Both the position numbers and the translations under genes were made by a program. From Linanthus parryae (lineage: Eukaryota; Streptophyta; Magnoliopsida; Ericales; Polemoniaceae): a stretch of 64,000 bases of DNA. Where the stretch lies: positions 20,433,359-20,497,358 of the forward strand of contig JALGPY010000008.1 of the NCBI GenBank assembly GCA_023055425.1, given 5' to 3'. Each line of letters starts with the position of its first letter. The first letter of the stretch is position 1. This document shows positions 34,035 through 46,800 of the stretch, piece by piece. The notes under the pieces were generated by a model. The model had not been told where the DNA came from, made no database searches, and was given only the letters and a program-made list of their open reading frames with translations.

Positions 34035-35977
34035 TGTTATGTTTCCAACATAACTGTGGCAACCAAGGGAAAATAGAAAGTAACTAAATGGGGCAGGAAA
34101 GTCTTTTTGCCGATCAGGCATGATGTGACGAAAACAGGTTCGGGTCGTTCCAGCCGGTTGTTAGGCCGTTAGGCTAGCAAACTCAGTTTGTTATCTTCAA
34201 GAGTTCTTCCCCAAATTGTATATGTAGATTTGGGTATTTTGCCATCCATGAATGAAATTACAATTATTCTCTCGATCTCTCTCGGCTATCTTTCCTATTA
34301 TGTTCATCAACAATTAACCAGTAGTTGTAATTTGCAGTTTCACCATTGTTAGGGTTTCAAACAGTTGTTTAAGCTCTTCTTAAGAAAGTTCATTTTGGTG
34401 TTCTTTGATGACATTTTGGTACATAGTAAGACTGTGAAGGATCATGAGCACCATTTGCAGCAAACCTTAGACACTAGGCATTATAAGAACACCAATGCTT
34501 GGAGGTATATTTGAGATGTACCTGACACTATGAGGCAGCATAAGAACACCAAACAAAGCTTATGCTTTACCTGAGCAAATTGTATCTGACAGAGATCATA
34601 TCTTCCTCAGTGCATTCGGAACTGAGTTACTCAGCAATTTGGGTACAAAGATTCTAGTGCTTATAACCCTCAATGTGATGGTCAGACAGAGAGTGAACAA
34701 ATGCTTGGAGGTATATATTTGGGATGTATGGTTGCTCATAGACCTAAGAATTGGCATAAGTGGTTGACACTGGCTAAGCATTGGTTAAACAATCATTCCC
34801 AGACAGCCTTGCAGATGTCCCCTTTTGAGGCTATTATATGGTTATGAGGCACTTATGGTGAACTTCCAGCATATTGAGAAAGTGGCTGATGTGAGTGTTC
34901 AAGCATTCATTCAATAGAGAGCTGCTTTAGTTCAGCTGCTCAACGACAATCTGGTGAAAGCTCAAAGCAGGATGAAGCAGAATGCTGATAAAAGAAGGGT
35001 AGAAAGAAGTTTTGATGAACGGGTGCGGGTATACTTGAATCTCAAGCCTTATAGATAGATTAATGTGGCTCATAGGCCTAATTCGAAGCTGACACCTAAG
35101 TTTTATGGTCTATTTAGGATTGTTAAGAAAAATGGAAGAGTTGCTCACATACTAGAATTACCTACTACATCCAGAATCCAGCCAGTGTTCCATGTGTCTC
35201 AGCTCAAGAAGTGTATTGGAGAGCATTGTCAAATGGACAGCAATTTGTCTGGTGTTGATACAGAAGGCCAAATGCAGGAAGAGCGGAGCCCGTAGCAGTT
35301 TTGGACCACAGGCTAGTCAAGAGGAAAAATGCTGGAGTGGTGCAACAATTAATTCAATGAAGCAATTCTTCACCTCAGAGGCCACTTTGGAGGAATATGA
35401 GATGGTCCAAGGGAGAATTTCTCAGTTTGATCCAGCCACATCACTAAGGAGCAGTTTTGGATTCTGGATATACCAAATGAGCAGTAAAATTTTACCATGA
35501 GAACAGTAACTCTTGAAGCAGCAGTTACCGTACGATCAAGAAGTAGAAGGGAGCGGCCATCATTGATATGAAATAAACGTTGGGTTTTTAACTTTAGTGT
35601 AATCGCGCTGTTTGCATTAAGGGGGTGGAATGTTGTGTTTCCAACGTAACCCTGGCAACCAAGAGGAAATAGAAAGTAAGTAAAGGGCAGAAACAACTTT
35701 TACGCGAAGGGAGCGTAGTCAGGCATGATGTGGCAGAAGCTCGTTCCAGCAGGTTGTTGTGCCGTTAGGCTAACAAACTCAGTTCGTTATCTTCTAGAGT
35801 TCTTCCCCGAATTGTGTATAACCCATAAATGGGAATTTCGTCATTCGTGAATGAGATTACAGTTCTTCTCTCCTTTCTCTCCTACTCTCTCTCGTCTGTC
35901 TTTCTGCAATGTTTCGCTCATCAACAATTAATCAGTAGCTGTAACGGACATTTCCGCCATTGTTAGAGTTTCAAACA
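34035..35977 (+). mobile_element. Internally deleted Ty3/gypsy LTR retrotransposon
   Basis: Two direct LTRs, 34035-34363 and 35631-35977, both start TGTTRTGTTTCCAACRTAAC and end GTTTCAAACA. A polypurine tract (AAGGGGGTGGAA) sits directly before the 3' LTR. The interior is only about 1.27 kb and keeps a decayed piece of pol. No 5-bp target-site duplication was found. The LTRs differ at many sites and by indels, so the insertion is old. Confidence 0.8.
34600..35500 (+). pseudogene. Ty3/gypsy pol remnant (integrase C-terminus and chromodomain-like tail)
   Basis: Fragments in several frames: an integrase-core-like stretch around 34620-34840 (NHSQTALQMSPFEAIIW); RPNSKLTPKFYGLFRIVKKN then ELPTTSRIQPVFHVSQLKKC (35068-35220); and AVLDHRLVKRKNAGV-type sequence in another frame (about 35290-35345). 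These are typical of the end of gypsy polyproteins. Many stops and frameshifts are present; gag, protease, reverse transcriptase and RNase H are gone. Confidence 0.8.
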
Positions 35978-36530
35978 ACGCAATCCTAACACAGCCTCAA
36001 GTTGCCGATGCATTTTGAAAACTACAGTTTCATTCATTTTATAGACAGAAGACAAAAAATAGGAGCCCATGGTTTCATTCATTATAGACAGCAGAAGAAA
36101 AAAAAAAAAAATCATGAACATGCCCCCTCTCGGTAAGGAAGATGAAAAGGAAACCGGACAACAAGCAGCAGTAATGGACTGCATGTTCCATTATGCTAAA
36201 GCTGCCACTCGAATCTGACAAGTCATCCAAACACAAAATTTAGGACATTTTACCATACCCAAAAAAGCCCGAAGCTCATCATGTATTGAACAAAGGATAA
36301 CGCGATGACGGCGATCTTCTATACATCATGCAAACGTCTGCATTTGCCTATCTTTACGCATTCACTGTTATGCCGCATTACTCCATAGTATAATAAAGGC
36401 AACAAGTCGACTACCTACTAATGATACTCTAGCACAAGACTCTTCTAATAATTACATTCCCCACGAGACAAAAACGCTAGATGATGATGGTCTTCTCAGA
36501 ACGAGAAGAGCCAAGGGAGATCAGTCTTCT

Positions 36531-38634
36531 TCACTTGTCTTCTAAGCCTTCTCCAAACGATGAAGCTTCCTCACTTCTGGAGTTCAAGGTCCCCGGGTTC
36601 ATTCGCTGAACTTCTTCCCTTCTGTAGATGAAGATCTTCCTCACCATGTCACAGAACTCCCTGTTTGAGAAATAATAGCGAGAAACAGTAGGTAAGACCA
36701 TACATGTGATTCAAAAGTAAAGGATAATGTGTAACGAATGTAAATGAGTTCTTACGGCCATGGGTCGTCTCCGGCAAGCATCATATCATCCTCATCATCT
36801 GTATACACCACCAACCAATCACTGTTCCGAGCCTTCAGTTCACCATTGAAGTCAAACAATTGATCCAATTCCGCGGTCAACTCTTCATAGCTACTGAACC
36901 TGGAAAGGTCCACCGACCTACCAAGGGCAACACCCTGCTTGTGAACCTGAAAGCAAACACCACGATTCAGAAGTTATTCTACAAAATTTCTCAAACAACT
37001 ACCATTATATTGTGGACACTGAGGCTCTGGTTGGTTCGCAGAATAAATGTTTCACAAGGGAAAATATTCTACACTTAAAATAGTGTGTGAAAAAGTTTTC
37101 TCAGCAATTATTTTCTGATGTTTGGTTGACACTTGCTAAAACACCGGGCCGTGACGGCAGTGGCAGTGATTGGTAGCGGTGAAGGTGGGTGGCGGGGATG
37201 GGTCGTGGTGGAGGAGGGTGGTAGTGGTGGTCATTGGTGGAGGAGGTGTTAGTAAGAGTTATTGTTGTGCTCCTTCACTCTCCGGAAAATGGCTTACGGA
37301 TTTGAAATGTGTAAATCATTTTACATCATTTGAGGGAAAACATTTTACAGGAAAATATTTTACCTCCAACCAAACAGCACCAAAACACCAAAACAAGGGA
37401 GAACATTTAAAGGAAAATGTTTTACCACCAACCAAAAAAAAAGTTGAAAGTAATAGGTCCAAACCTTGGTGCAACTCCTACATGAACCACTCTGCGCTCT
37501 GCTAGGCTGATCCCTGGCTGGTAAGGAGCTTTTAAGTGATGCTGAATCCTTCTGGACAGGCTCACTTGTTAGTGATATACCAAAAAGTTTGCAGTTCCCA
37601 TCTTTTGGCTTCATCGTCTCGTGATATGAGGGCACCGAACTGGGAACCTGCTCCCTCGAGTGAGACATCTGAAGAAATGACGGTGGAGGCCTCATCCAAG
37701 TTCCTTGCTGCTGCTGAGAATTGTGAAGAGGAGACGAAGGATACTCACAAAAACCAGAATACCTACTACTCTCGCATGTCTGACGAGGTACATCACTGGT
37801 TTGTGCACGAGGTTTCATGGCAGATCCTAGCAAGTCAAGCGAGAGAGATGGAGGTGCAACAGACCAATTGCTCATAAAGCTGAACTTGCCACCCTCATCG
37901 GGGAAATTGAGTTGAATCGGCTGAACTGCACTTGAATTGCCAGAGGATCTCCATAACTCATTGGGAGGGTTTGCTTGCATCCTCAAACCTGGAACTGGCG
38001 ACCACATATCTGATCTCTGTCTTTGTGAAGGAGAAGCCACTTCAGTCCTCTCATCATCCAATAATGTCCTTGACCGTACAACTGGTCTGTCAGAAGAATC
38101 TGACGCGTTAGACTCTGCTAAAGTGCCTCTCAAGGTCGAAACATCTTGACCTTGCAAGACCCTCGGGTTTCCATTCGCTGGTGAAGAGTCTAAGTTTGGC
38201 TTAGATGGACCTATATGAAATTGTAACATCCAAGATCAACATGATTACTGAAGAAATGTGACAGAACCAACATAAGAACTCAGTCAGTAGCATACCTTCT
38301 CTTGTGAGACCAGAGGAACTGGGTGAAGAAGGCACCATACTTGGCCGAGGCCTTTTGGGTCTAGACACCAGAGGGGAGTTGAGTGCAGGAGGAGCTGAAG
38401 CAGGTTCTATGTTCCACGGAGAGACTCTTTCCGGACGAGGAGTTGTTGAACTTTCATCCCACCTTACCTACAAAAGCAATGCAGCTATAAGCTTTAGCTG
38501 GCTTCGTAACAGCACGAACTTCTCTACTAAGGACACGTTAATACCTTAAGACACCTCCATTTAGATTCCGGCCACCTTTTTGGATCAGAATCTTCAACTC
38601 CAACGATTGTTCCAAGAAACCTTCGTTAACAAAT

Positions 38635-38693
<59 letters not shown>

Positions 38694-41600
38694 AAATTAG
38701 TTCTTCAGTAATTAATGGAGCCACAAAATTTATATGCCGAGAACTGCTAGTTTATCTTAGTTTATCAGAAATCTCGCAACAAGATGAAATCAGCAATTTA
38801 ATGTGGGCTCACCTCTGTTCCGGAGCTTCTTCACCTTCAAATCTCATCCGGAATCTCATCCCTATAGAATAATCACCTTTTATAGAATCCATGTACTGTT
38901 TGTAAGGAACAATAAATTCTGCAGGGCTCGTCCTGTAACAGAAAGTTGCATGGATTCAGAATTACCCAACATGTAGCTTACTATCAATTTTGTTTTGAGG
39001 TCCTTCTTTACAAGGCTATACTTTCAAAGAGTTAACAAAACTAATACTCTGCAATCAAATAACAGGGAAATGATCCAGTAGACGTACTGTCTGTGCGGCA
39101 GACAGGGATACACAGACATGGACTATAGTGAAATATATACATAGGCATTTAGAAACTACAACATGAGAACTTCTTAGCACTAGCTAAACCAATGAGTGTA
39201 AGCAACATAAGCGACGCAGTAATACGAGCATACTCTCTAGAAAACAGTAATTATTCAGGAAAAAGTTGAGGACCACAAAACTTGCACTAAGAAAACCTTC
39301 AAGTTTAGGCAATGATGAAACAGCATTGAGAACCATTTGACATTTGAGAAACAAATGGCTAGGCATGGAATACAGACCTTGGCTTGTAGAAGACTGTGAA
39401 AAATGTCCCTGTCGAGTACGCATGCCAAGCGGTTGCGAGTACACCAAGATGCATACTGTGGCTGGATATGACAGACGACGGGACATTACCTTGGTGTCTC
39501 ATAGCACGTCTTACTCCAACACGGAGTTCATCATTTTCACCTCTGGAAGTAAAAACATCATAATAGTCTCACATGTGAGTAAGCAGATAATAGCAAGAAA
39601 TTTTTAGCTATCAAGTGTGAGGGAAGTTGCAAACCTTAAAAATATAAAAGCATCCCCTGCAACAAGCTTCTTAGAGCTTACAAAGACACTCCAACCACTT
39701 TGAAGCAGGTGCCTTCGCGGTTGACCTGGCACCCAGAGCTGGTTAATTCTTACGCTATATAACCGTAAACAAGTAACGAGAGAAGATTACAAAAAAAAAA
39801 AAAAAAAAACAAAAAAAAAACAAAAAAAAAAAAAAAAACAAAAACAAAATTCAGTGCAACTATATAAACTACCAAATCACGTAAGCCTTGTGCAGAAACC
39901 ATGGGATACAATCATAAAACCGGGCATCGTTGAAGGCCAACACATGTATCACCTTTACTTCCAAATACCACATTTATATGTTCTACCCTTAAGTCATGCC
40001 GAATTAGCAGTTCAGTCGTACAAGGAACTAATAATATCATGTTGACCCCGAGATAATGCAGAAACAATATATACTGATGTCGCAAATTAAAAATTGGCAC
40101 AGGAGCACAACTCGTGTAATCAGAGCAAACAATGAAACTAAACTTGCAACTATCAAGCAGAGACCCAACAAAGCATACATAAGGTTGTAGATCGCTGACT
40201 GACTTGACAGCTCCGATAAACAGGCCAAGTCAATCATTTTGAAGTATTAGACAGTAACACTGCAAATTGAAGAGCACAATAAAGTTCCACCACAAACTTG
40301 TTGCACGCACAACAATCTCATAACATATAGGAATCTCCAGTTTGATGATCCTATTTGCTAATGCATCTGACACAGTCACCATTGATGTCTTGTGATTGGT
40401 AACTAAATTTATCCCGATGAGAGAATCATAAGAGTAAGAAAATTAATAATTCTCCCACACTAGGGTTCTAGGAATCGGAGACCACATTTTTTTTAGACTA
40501 CGAAACCACATATTTTAAAAAAATTGTTTTAGGTTGTGTTTGGTAACCAGGATTTGGATTTGAATTTTGATTTCAAATTCAGAAATTTCAAATTCTGGAA
40601 TTTGAAATACAGAGGGATTTGAATTCCTCTGTTTGGACATTATTAATAATCTAGAATTTGAAATCTTAAATTTGAAATCTTTTGTTTGGATACCTTACTC
40701 TAAAAGCTAGATTTGAATTCCGATTCACATTTGCCACAATCTAAAAAAGATATGTTTCACAAATGTTAACAACAATATTTTTAGACATGAAAGACAGTTA
40801 CTCACTTGCTATAGTGTCAAAACAGTTTCATAGATGTCGGCACCAACATTCACTCGCTATAATTTCACAAGTGGCGCATGCGCCGAAAATTCAAAGAAAC
40901 ATATTCAATCAAGCAAATTCGCAGTTCAGTAACGACAATAAGCTTGTGAAATTACGAAACAACAACGAAAGCAGCAAGCAAATATATTCAGCAAACTTAA
41001 CATGTACAAACACAAACCCTTTTTCTTCTTCTTCTCATTAATAATCAGTCAAAGCCCTTGTTGACTCCTCCCCTTTTTCTCCCTCAACACAAACACAAAC
41101 CCTTCCATTTCTCCTCCTATATTTATCAGCCTCCACCCCCTTTTCTCTCATCTAGGTCCCCCAAATTCAGTCCCTTTCGCCTCACAGAGACCTCAATTAT
41201 TGAAACACTCATTGCATATGGCGCCGAATTGCAAGTCTGCAGCTGTCAAGATGGACGGCAGCGTCAAGGAATCGCCTTTCAGGGGTGTACGGAAGAGGCC
41301 GTGTGGGAGGTACGCCGCCGAGATCAGAGATCCGGCGAGGAATCCGGGTTTGGCTGGGGACGTTCGATACGGCGGAGGAGGCGGCCAGAGCCTATGATGC
41401 CGCCGCCAGAGAGTTCCGCGGTGTCAAGGCCAAGAAAAATCAAACGGTGGTGGTGGTGGTGGGAAGGGATGTCGCCGCCGCTGATGGGTGAGTATTCGCC
41501 GGCGCTAGATCTGAGCATGGGACGCGTCGGGGGATTCGGGACCACCCTGTGATGAGGGTCACGATTCAGCAAACCCATATACAATTCTCTCCAGTTAGCG

Positions 41601-43814
41601 GCGTTATGCCTCCGGCATATCATGATCAGACCATCGCCTGTGAGTTGCTTCTCTTGCAGGAAGAGGAATAAATTGAAATGACAGGGTCTGAGTTCGGAAT
41701 TGAAATCCATCACTTAAAGGCACGCGAAATCCACTATGGATTTGGGCCAAATCAAATCTTATGACATTATAAGGATCCAAACAGTGGATTTGGGCCCAAA
41801 TCTCACCAAATCCAAATCCGGGCCCAAATCATGGTGTATCCAAACAGACTGTTAAGGAATTCTACATTAACTACAACTTTTTTAACACGTACAGTTTTAG
41901 ATATTTAAAACTGAGTTCCCCTAAGAAATTCGAGTTCCTGAAATGAAATAAAGCGTTTCAAATTACTAACGGTCTTCAAATTGGAAAATTGGGGAACTCA
42001 AATATAAGGAGGCATGGAAATGAGAATGTTACAGCATTACCCTCTTATTTTCACAAATTGATATTTTAGAGTCAATAAATTCTTATCTTGCAACATTCTT
42101 CACATCACCGTAAGAAGTTAAAAATTCCATACTGCTCTATGTCGAAGAGAAAGGATAATTTCGTTATGGTCTACCCTTTTGTTTACTGGTACAAGGCTTT
42201 TTTAAAAGGATGACGAGGTTAAACCGTTCCAAAGGAAAAGGTCGAGACTCGTCGTCACTTTTTCTTTTTTTTTTTTTTTTTGCCCCATTACTTTTTGAGA
42301 CATGGTGGGAACTGGGAGGTATTGTATAAATAGATCATACAGATTTATTCCAGAATGAGCATCATGCTTCTTTTGTTTGTCAACATATGAACGTTTTGTA
42401 ATCCAAAGATACCAAACATTTGCCATATAAAAGAGGCCAGGTCGTGATTAACCAGCCCCACCGAACCTCGTCCTATAAAAGTTCAGGGCTCAAACATTGC
42501 CCTCATGCAATGGTGATCATCTAAAAGTAAGCCACATCTTTCACAATCCCACAAAGACAAAACAATAACAAAAGTAAGACAAAGAAATTACCTCGGAAAA
42601 TATGCTTGAAGCGCCACTCATTTCCATGCAAATCTTTTGCTACCAGCTCTTGGGTTGGAGGTTGCTGAGACATATCCTGTCAAACAAGAAACCAGAAACA
42701 TGAGACTCATCTAAACAATCAAAACTAGAACATGACGAGATTGTGCAAGTGGCCTCACCAGAGGAGGAAGACATTCATCAGCGTGTCTTCTTAGAACTGA
42801 AAATCCACCATGAGTGCTTGTATCTGAGGCTGTTAGAGTCTTGCAAAATGAATCCACTTTACAGTTCTGTGGAGCTGGCGCCAACGGTTCCTCCTCCACC
42901 TCATTCTCATTTTCCTAGAATCCAAAACATTGAATAGTAAAAAATTCAATTCCATGTCACGTGACTCAAGTTCACCAGCTTTCTATTAGCGCTAAAATTC
43001 AATGTTATGATAGGATACAATATGACGCAACTTACTTTCAGAGGAAGCAGAGTTATGTGCGCAAAAACCTCGTCCGAGTCCACTTCAGCCTGTACACGTT
43101 TCATCCAAGGAAAGAACAACCACAGTCAAACCATTGACCGGCAAAACCAAACAACTCACGGTCACCAAAATTCTCGAGAAATTGACATTAATTACCTTGA
43201 GCCTAACATCAACCACGCGGCAAAGGACCTTTGACGGAAGATTATACTGAGGCATCTCCTGATTCGATACCTGATTAGTCGACGCCTCCACCTAATCAAT
43301 TAATCACACATAGTTACATACCATCATTAGTTTCCTTCATTAACATAACAACACATATAGAAACCATACACCATTCTCAAATCACTAGTTCATATTCATA
43401 CTCATACATGCTAATTTAACCTGCTCAAAATTCCTCAAAATTGAAATTAAGACGCAATAAATTCTCGAAATTGAAACAAATTTTAGCAAGTGAAGAAATG
43501 AGAGAATGTTTAACCTGCTCGATATGGCCCTGGGGAAAGTAGAAGACCTTCTCGCCTTCTCGAGGCACAGTCACGAGCGGACCAGCACAAGCACGCCAAA
43601 GCTCCGTATACAGCCCCGTCGTCTCCATCTCGTCTGCACAAAAAACAGTCAACAAAACCACAAATTAGAGCAAAATCAACAGTCGAAAGAAGCTGAAAAG
43701 CCAGTGAAGAGCAAAATCACCTCGCCGGACGCCGCCGGAGCAGTGCTTGGCTGAATCAGAGCCGCTTCCGGAGAAGCTACCTTCTCCGACGTCGCCTCTG
43801 AGAGTCGAAGCCAT
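36531..43814 (-). CDS. ARF2: Auxin response factor, ARF2-type, first tandem copy
   Basis: A nuclear B3-domain factor that binds auxin response elements; ARF2 proteins act mainly as repressors. Fourteen exons in transcription order: 43721-43814, 43515-43633, 43196-43291, 43036-43089, 42759-42914, 42592-42676, 39635-39725, 39378-39542, 38813-38932, 38545-38620, 38296-38467, 37465-38210, 36756-36946 and 36531-36660. They total 2,295 nt, 764 residues. Seen: [18 protein letters not shown] (dimerisation region), B3 domain from [20 protein letters not shown] (residue 144) to about 245, the ARF region with [12 protein letters not shown], a Ser/Pro-rich middle region, and a C-terminal PB1 domain (from about 655) with [15 protein letters not shown] and [16 protein letters not shown]. 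The RVLQGQD segment encodes the tasiR-ARF site. Intron 6 (2.87 kb) houses an ERF pseudogene; intron 12 houses a MITE. It is intact, with a shorter middle region than its neighbour. Confidence 0.95.
37023..37433. mobile_element. hAT-like MITE in ARF intron 12
   Basis: It begins GGCTCTGGTTGGTTCGCAG and ends with ACCACCAACCA, enclosing GGAAAATGGCTTACGGATTT. It is the inverted counterpart of the element at 60832-61238, which shares the same core (CTCCTTCACTCTCCGGAAAA) and GGTGG-rich middle. It makes up most of the 518-bp intron 12 of the first ARF gene. Target-site duplication not resolved. Confidence 0.65.
38143..38163 (-). promoter_or_regulatory. tasiR-ARF target site in first ARF gene
   Basis: The + strand here reads ATCTTGACCTTGCAAGACCC plus T. 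As I recall the TAS3-derived tasiR-ARF, this is almost identical; the central C in place of T gives a G:U pair with the mRNA. It lies in exon 12 and encodes the RVLQGQ residues kept in ARF2, ARF3 and ARF4. Confidence 0.85.
38642..38691 (+). repeat. A50 homopolymer in ARF intron 9
   Basis: An uninterrupted run of 50 A within a 192-bp intron. On the transcribed strand it becomes a T/U run shortly after the donor site. The length should be treated with caution because of sequencing error. Confidence 0.9.
40535..41850. mobile_element. Possible transposon carrying the ERF pseudogene in ARF intron 6
   Basis: The left arm starts TTGTGTTTGGTAACCAGGAT TTGGATTTG. The right arm, read as reverse complement, starts CTGTTTGGATACACCATGAT and continues TTGGGCCCGG then ATTTGGATTTGG. 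Both arms repeat the TGTTTGG-TA and GATTTGG words seen at hAT-like MITE ends, and they flank the ERF pseudogene. A clear target-site duplication is not visible (5 of 8 flanking bases agree at best). These could be two separate MITEs. Confidence 0.35.
41218..41671 (+). pseudogene. AP2/ERF transcription factor pseudogene nested in ARF intron 6
   Basis: The start [19 protein letters not shown] is followed by the AP2/ERF DNA-binding domain [21 protein letters not shown] one-base gain (or two-base loss) at about 41343-41350 shifts frame, and [20 protein letters not shown] with REFRGVKAK continues in the next frame. The conserved Trp of KRPWGRY is Cys. After the domain the frame breaks again; a third frame gives [20 protein letters not shown] before a stop at 41671. 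The full domain order is kept and upstream sequence (TATATTTATC at about 41119) resembles a promoter. It is therefore a DNA-level copy, not a retrocopy of mRNA end to end. Class ERF by the RGVRKR motif; the member cannot be named. It runs antisense to the host ARF transcript. Confidence 0.8.
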
Positions 43815-46800
43815 CTGAAACAAGAGCCTCCTCAGGAGGAGCAATTTCTCATCTAAAAACACAGCTAAAAACGGGAGAAATCGGCGAAACCCTAGCTCCG
43901 AGCACCGAATCGGCTCGTGAATCGGAAAAGTCTCTGTGGGGCTGGTTCTTCTTCGATTGGAAGATGAGCCCTAGGGTAGAGACAATAGTGTGGTTGTGTA
44001 TATGGTGGTGAAGCTAGTGTTTGTTTGTTTGGTTCTCTCTCTATACCTGTCGCGAGATCAAGGGTCACTCTTTTCTTTTTCTTTTTTTCTGTTTCTCCGT
44101 CTAAAATAAATAGTTTGTGATAAATACAGAGAGGGTGATGGATTTGGGGGACTACTGTGTAAGGCGCCAAAAAGTATTGTGGTACGTAATGATAATAATA
44201 AAAATAATAGACTTAAAGTATTGTGGTACGTAATGATAGTTTCAGTTTGTCGAAACTATCAAATTACAACCTCCAGTTCTAAAACTAGCTGATTGCATAT
44301 CCCGTTGACAGAAAAGACGTCAATGTCAAACTGGGAATGAAATTTCCTCACAAATGTGTCGATATGATGAACTAGGTAAAATGTGTTGATATGACTCATG
44401 CGAGGTTAGGGTTGACAGATGGATCCGATCCGATAATATATCTGGTCATAATAAGTATATTTACTCTGAACAGCTTATGAGAGGAGTGGATATGGATTAC
44501 AAGTTTGGTCACCTATAAAATTGGATCTGATCCGATTATATTCGACGTAGATTGGGGTATATGTTATTAGTCAAGTGGATATAACATGTAACCAGTAATA
44601 ACTATTGATATATATATATGTAATACCATTATTTTATTTGATATCAATCGAAATTGGACCGGATATTTGAAAATAAGAATAAGGGGCAGGAATTCATAAG
44701 AAATGAAATGAAAAAGGATAACACAAAAATGAAATAATTACACATTATTGAGGTCTGCTTACTATTTCGGAGACGATCTCGAGCATGGACTCGAAGTCCT
44801 TAAGGCTTATTTGCTCCTACGGTACTATTTGTTCTAGAGAGAACGCCTCGCAGAATAATCGCATCAATCGTGCAATTTTTCAGCATACTATGCACCCTAC
44901 GAATTTAGGGATCAAAAAGATAATTCCAAGATGAATTCTACCCCAAAAAAGTTCGCAAGGGCTTAACTTAATAGCCAGGCCAACTCACACCCACGCACCA
45001 ACTAGGTCGTGTCCACCCGAGCCGAGCGGACAATTACGGCGCCTACGGAGTGTCTAGACCATTTCCTTGCAATATGCTACGCCCAAATGGGCTAGCCCTG
45101 TGGTTCTACGCTTGAAATACTTGAACAATCTTAGCTTGTTCTAAACGTCAATGTCGTACACTTAGTGTTTTTCACATTGCAAGAGTCCACTTTCACGCTT
45201 GAATTTTTGCATTCATCCGAACACAATTTTAGAGATTTTAAAGTGGTAAGGTTTTCTCCTACTCACAAAGATTCCATCGCCACTTTCACTTTCACAAACC
45301 ATCAACCCGATTTTCTAAAAAACGGGTCCAAAACCGATCCAGAATTGTTGTTTTTCAACTAATATTGTGCGACTTCAAATATTCTCCCCCGGTCTCTGCA
45401 ACCACGTAACGATTGTTTTGTATTCTTTTTGAAGGGTTTCTCCTTTTTATAATTGTTTGTATTTGTGCCAAATGATTTCCCACAACACTCTTATTGGACT
45501 TTAAAATTTTAAACAAATGCGTATTAGTTTAGTAGTAGAGCGTCTGAAGCTCATGCATGAGATCCCGGCTATATAATTTTCACCATTCTATTAGGTTGAA
45601 GGACACTTTCACCCTTCCAGTTTGAAAAGGGACACTTTCATACTTCCAGTGGGCCAAAAGACAAGAAACATACACCCCACATTGCGTCACCTTCGGTCTG
45701 GAGTGGGTTTATGACTTTGTCACAAAAAATAGTTCTCAAGGACAAATTAACTCTCATATTATGCAGAATATACAATTTACCTAATAGTATAATAAATTTT
45801 AGGCATTGTCTCCAAAACGACTCTCACTAACAGCGTCGATTGTAAGTTATTTGAAGTTTGGTAAACTAAATGGAAGAAAGTATTCTTTTTCAAACTCGAA
45901 GTGGTAGAGCATTCGAAGTCATGCACGATGTTCCGTGTTCAAATTCGGCTGATGACAGAAAAAAAATTCTAAAAAAAAGTGAAGGAAACCGTGAAATAAT
46001 CAGGCACGTGCGAAACATGGCGTTTAGGATAATACCACTCCGTTTCTTCTCTTCCTTCCCCTTTTGACTTTTACCACTATTCACTGGGTCACTTTGACCC
46101 GGTGATTTAGATAGCAAAACAAAATAATTTGTTGACAATTCTTTCATGGTGTTGTAGAATAAGTGTTACTCTACAATCCATGCAAAATTTATCAAAAAAT
46201 TACATTGTTTTTCCATCTAAATTGCCTGGTCAAAGTGACCCAACGACGAGTGAAAAAGTCAAATGGGGAAGGAAGAGAAGAAACGGAGTGGTAAGTTCTG
46301 AACAGAATCCGTTTGAACAAACCATACCCTTTGACGTCATTGTCCAAATTGGACTGGATCTCCACTCAAATGACAATACTGCCAACATTGTCTCAATCGC
46401 AACTGTTTAAGAAATTGGTTTTTCACCAATACATGGGTAAACGACACTTTCACCCCCCATTTAGTTTGACCGAATGACACTTATTCTCACTTTGTTCTTT
46501 TTAAATAAAATTTATTCTCATTTTATTTTATTTAACAAAAGGACTTCTCAATTCTCACTTTCTATTTTCATCCCAGAGAAAATATATTCTTTTATTTTTC
46601 TTATTAATTAGGTGATGGAGTTTAATGAAAAAGTCCATGGGATATACACAATAGACAAGGTAAGCAATGGTTCATGTCCAAAATAACGAGTTGACTATAG
46701 AGAAGTACTGCCCAGAGTAGTGGCGAAGGCAGAATTTACTTATGAGGGTGCATTATTCCGATCATCATTTCTCCCGTAAAATTATTTACCCCCGCGTTGA

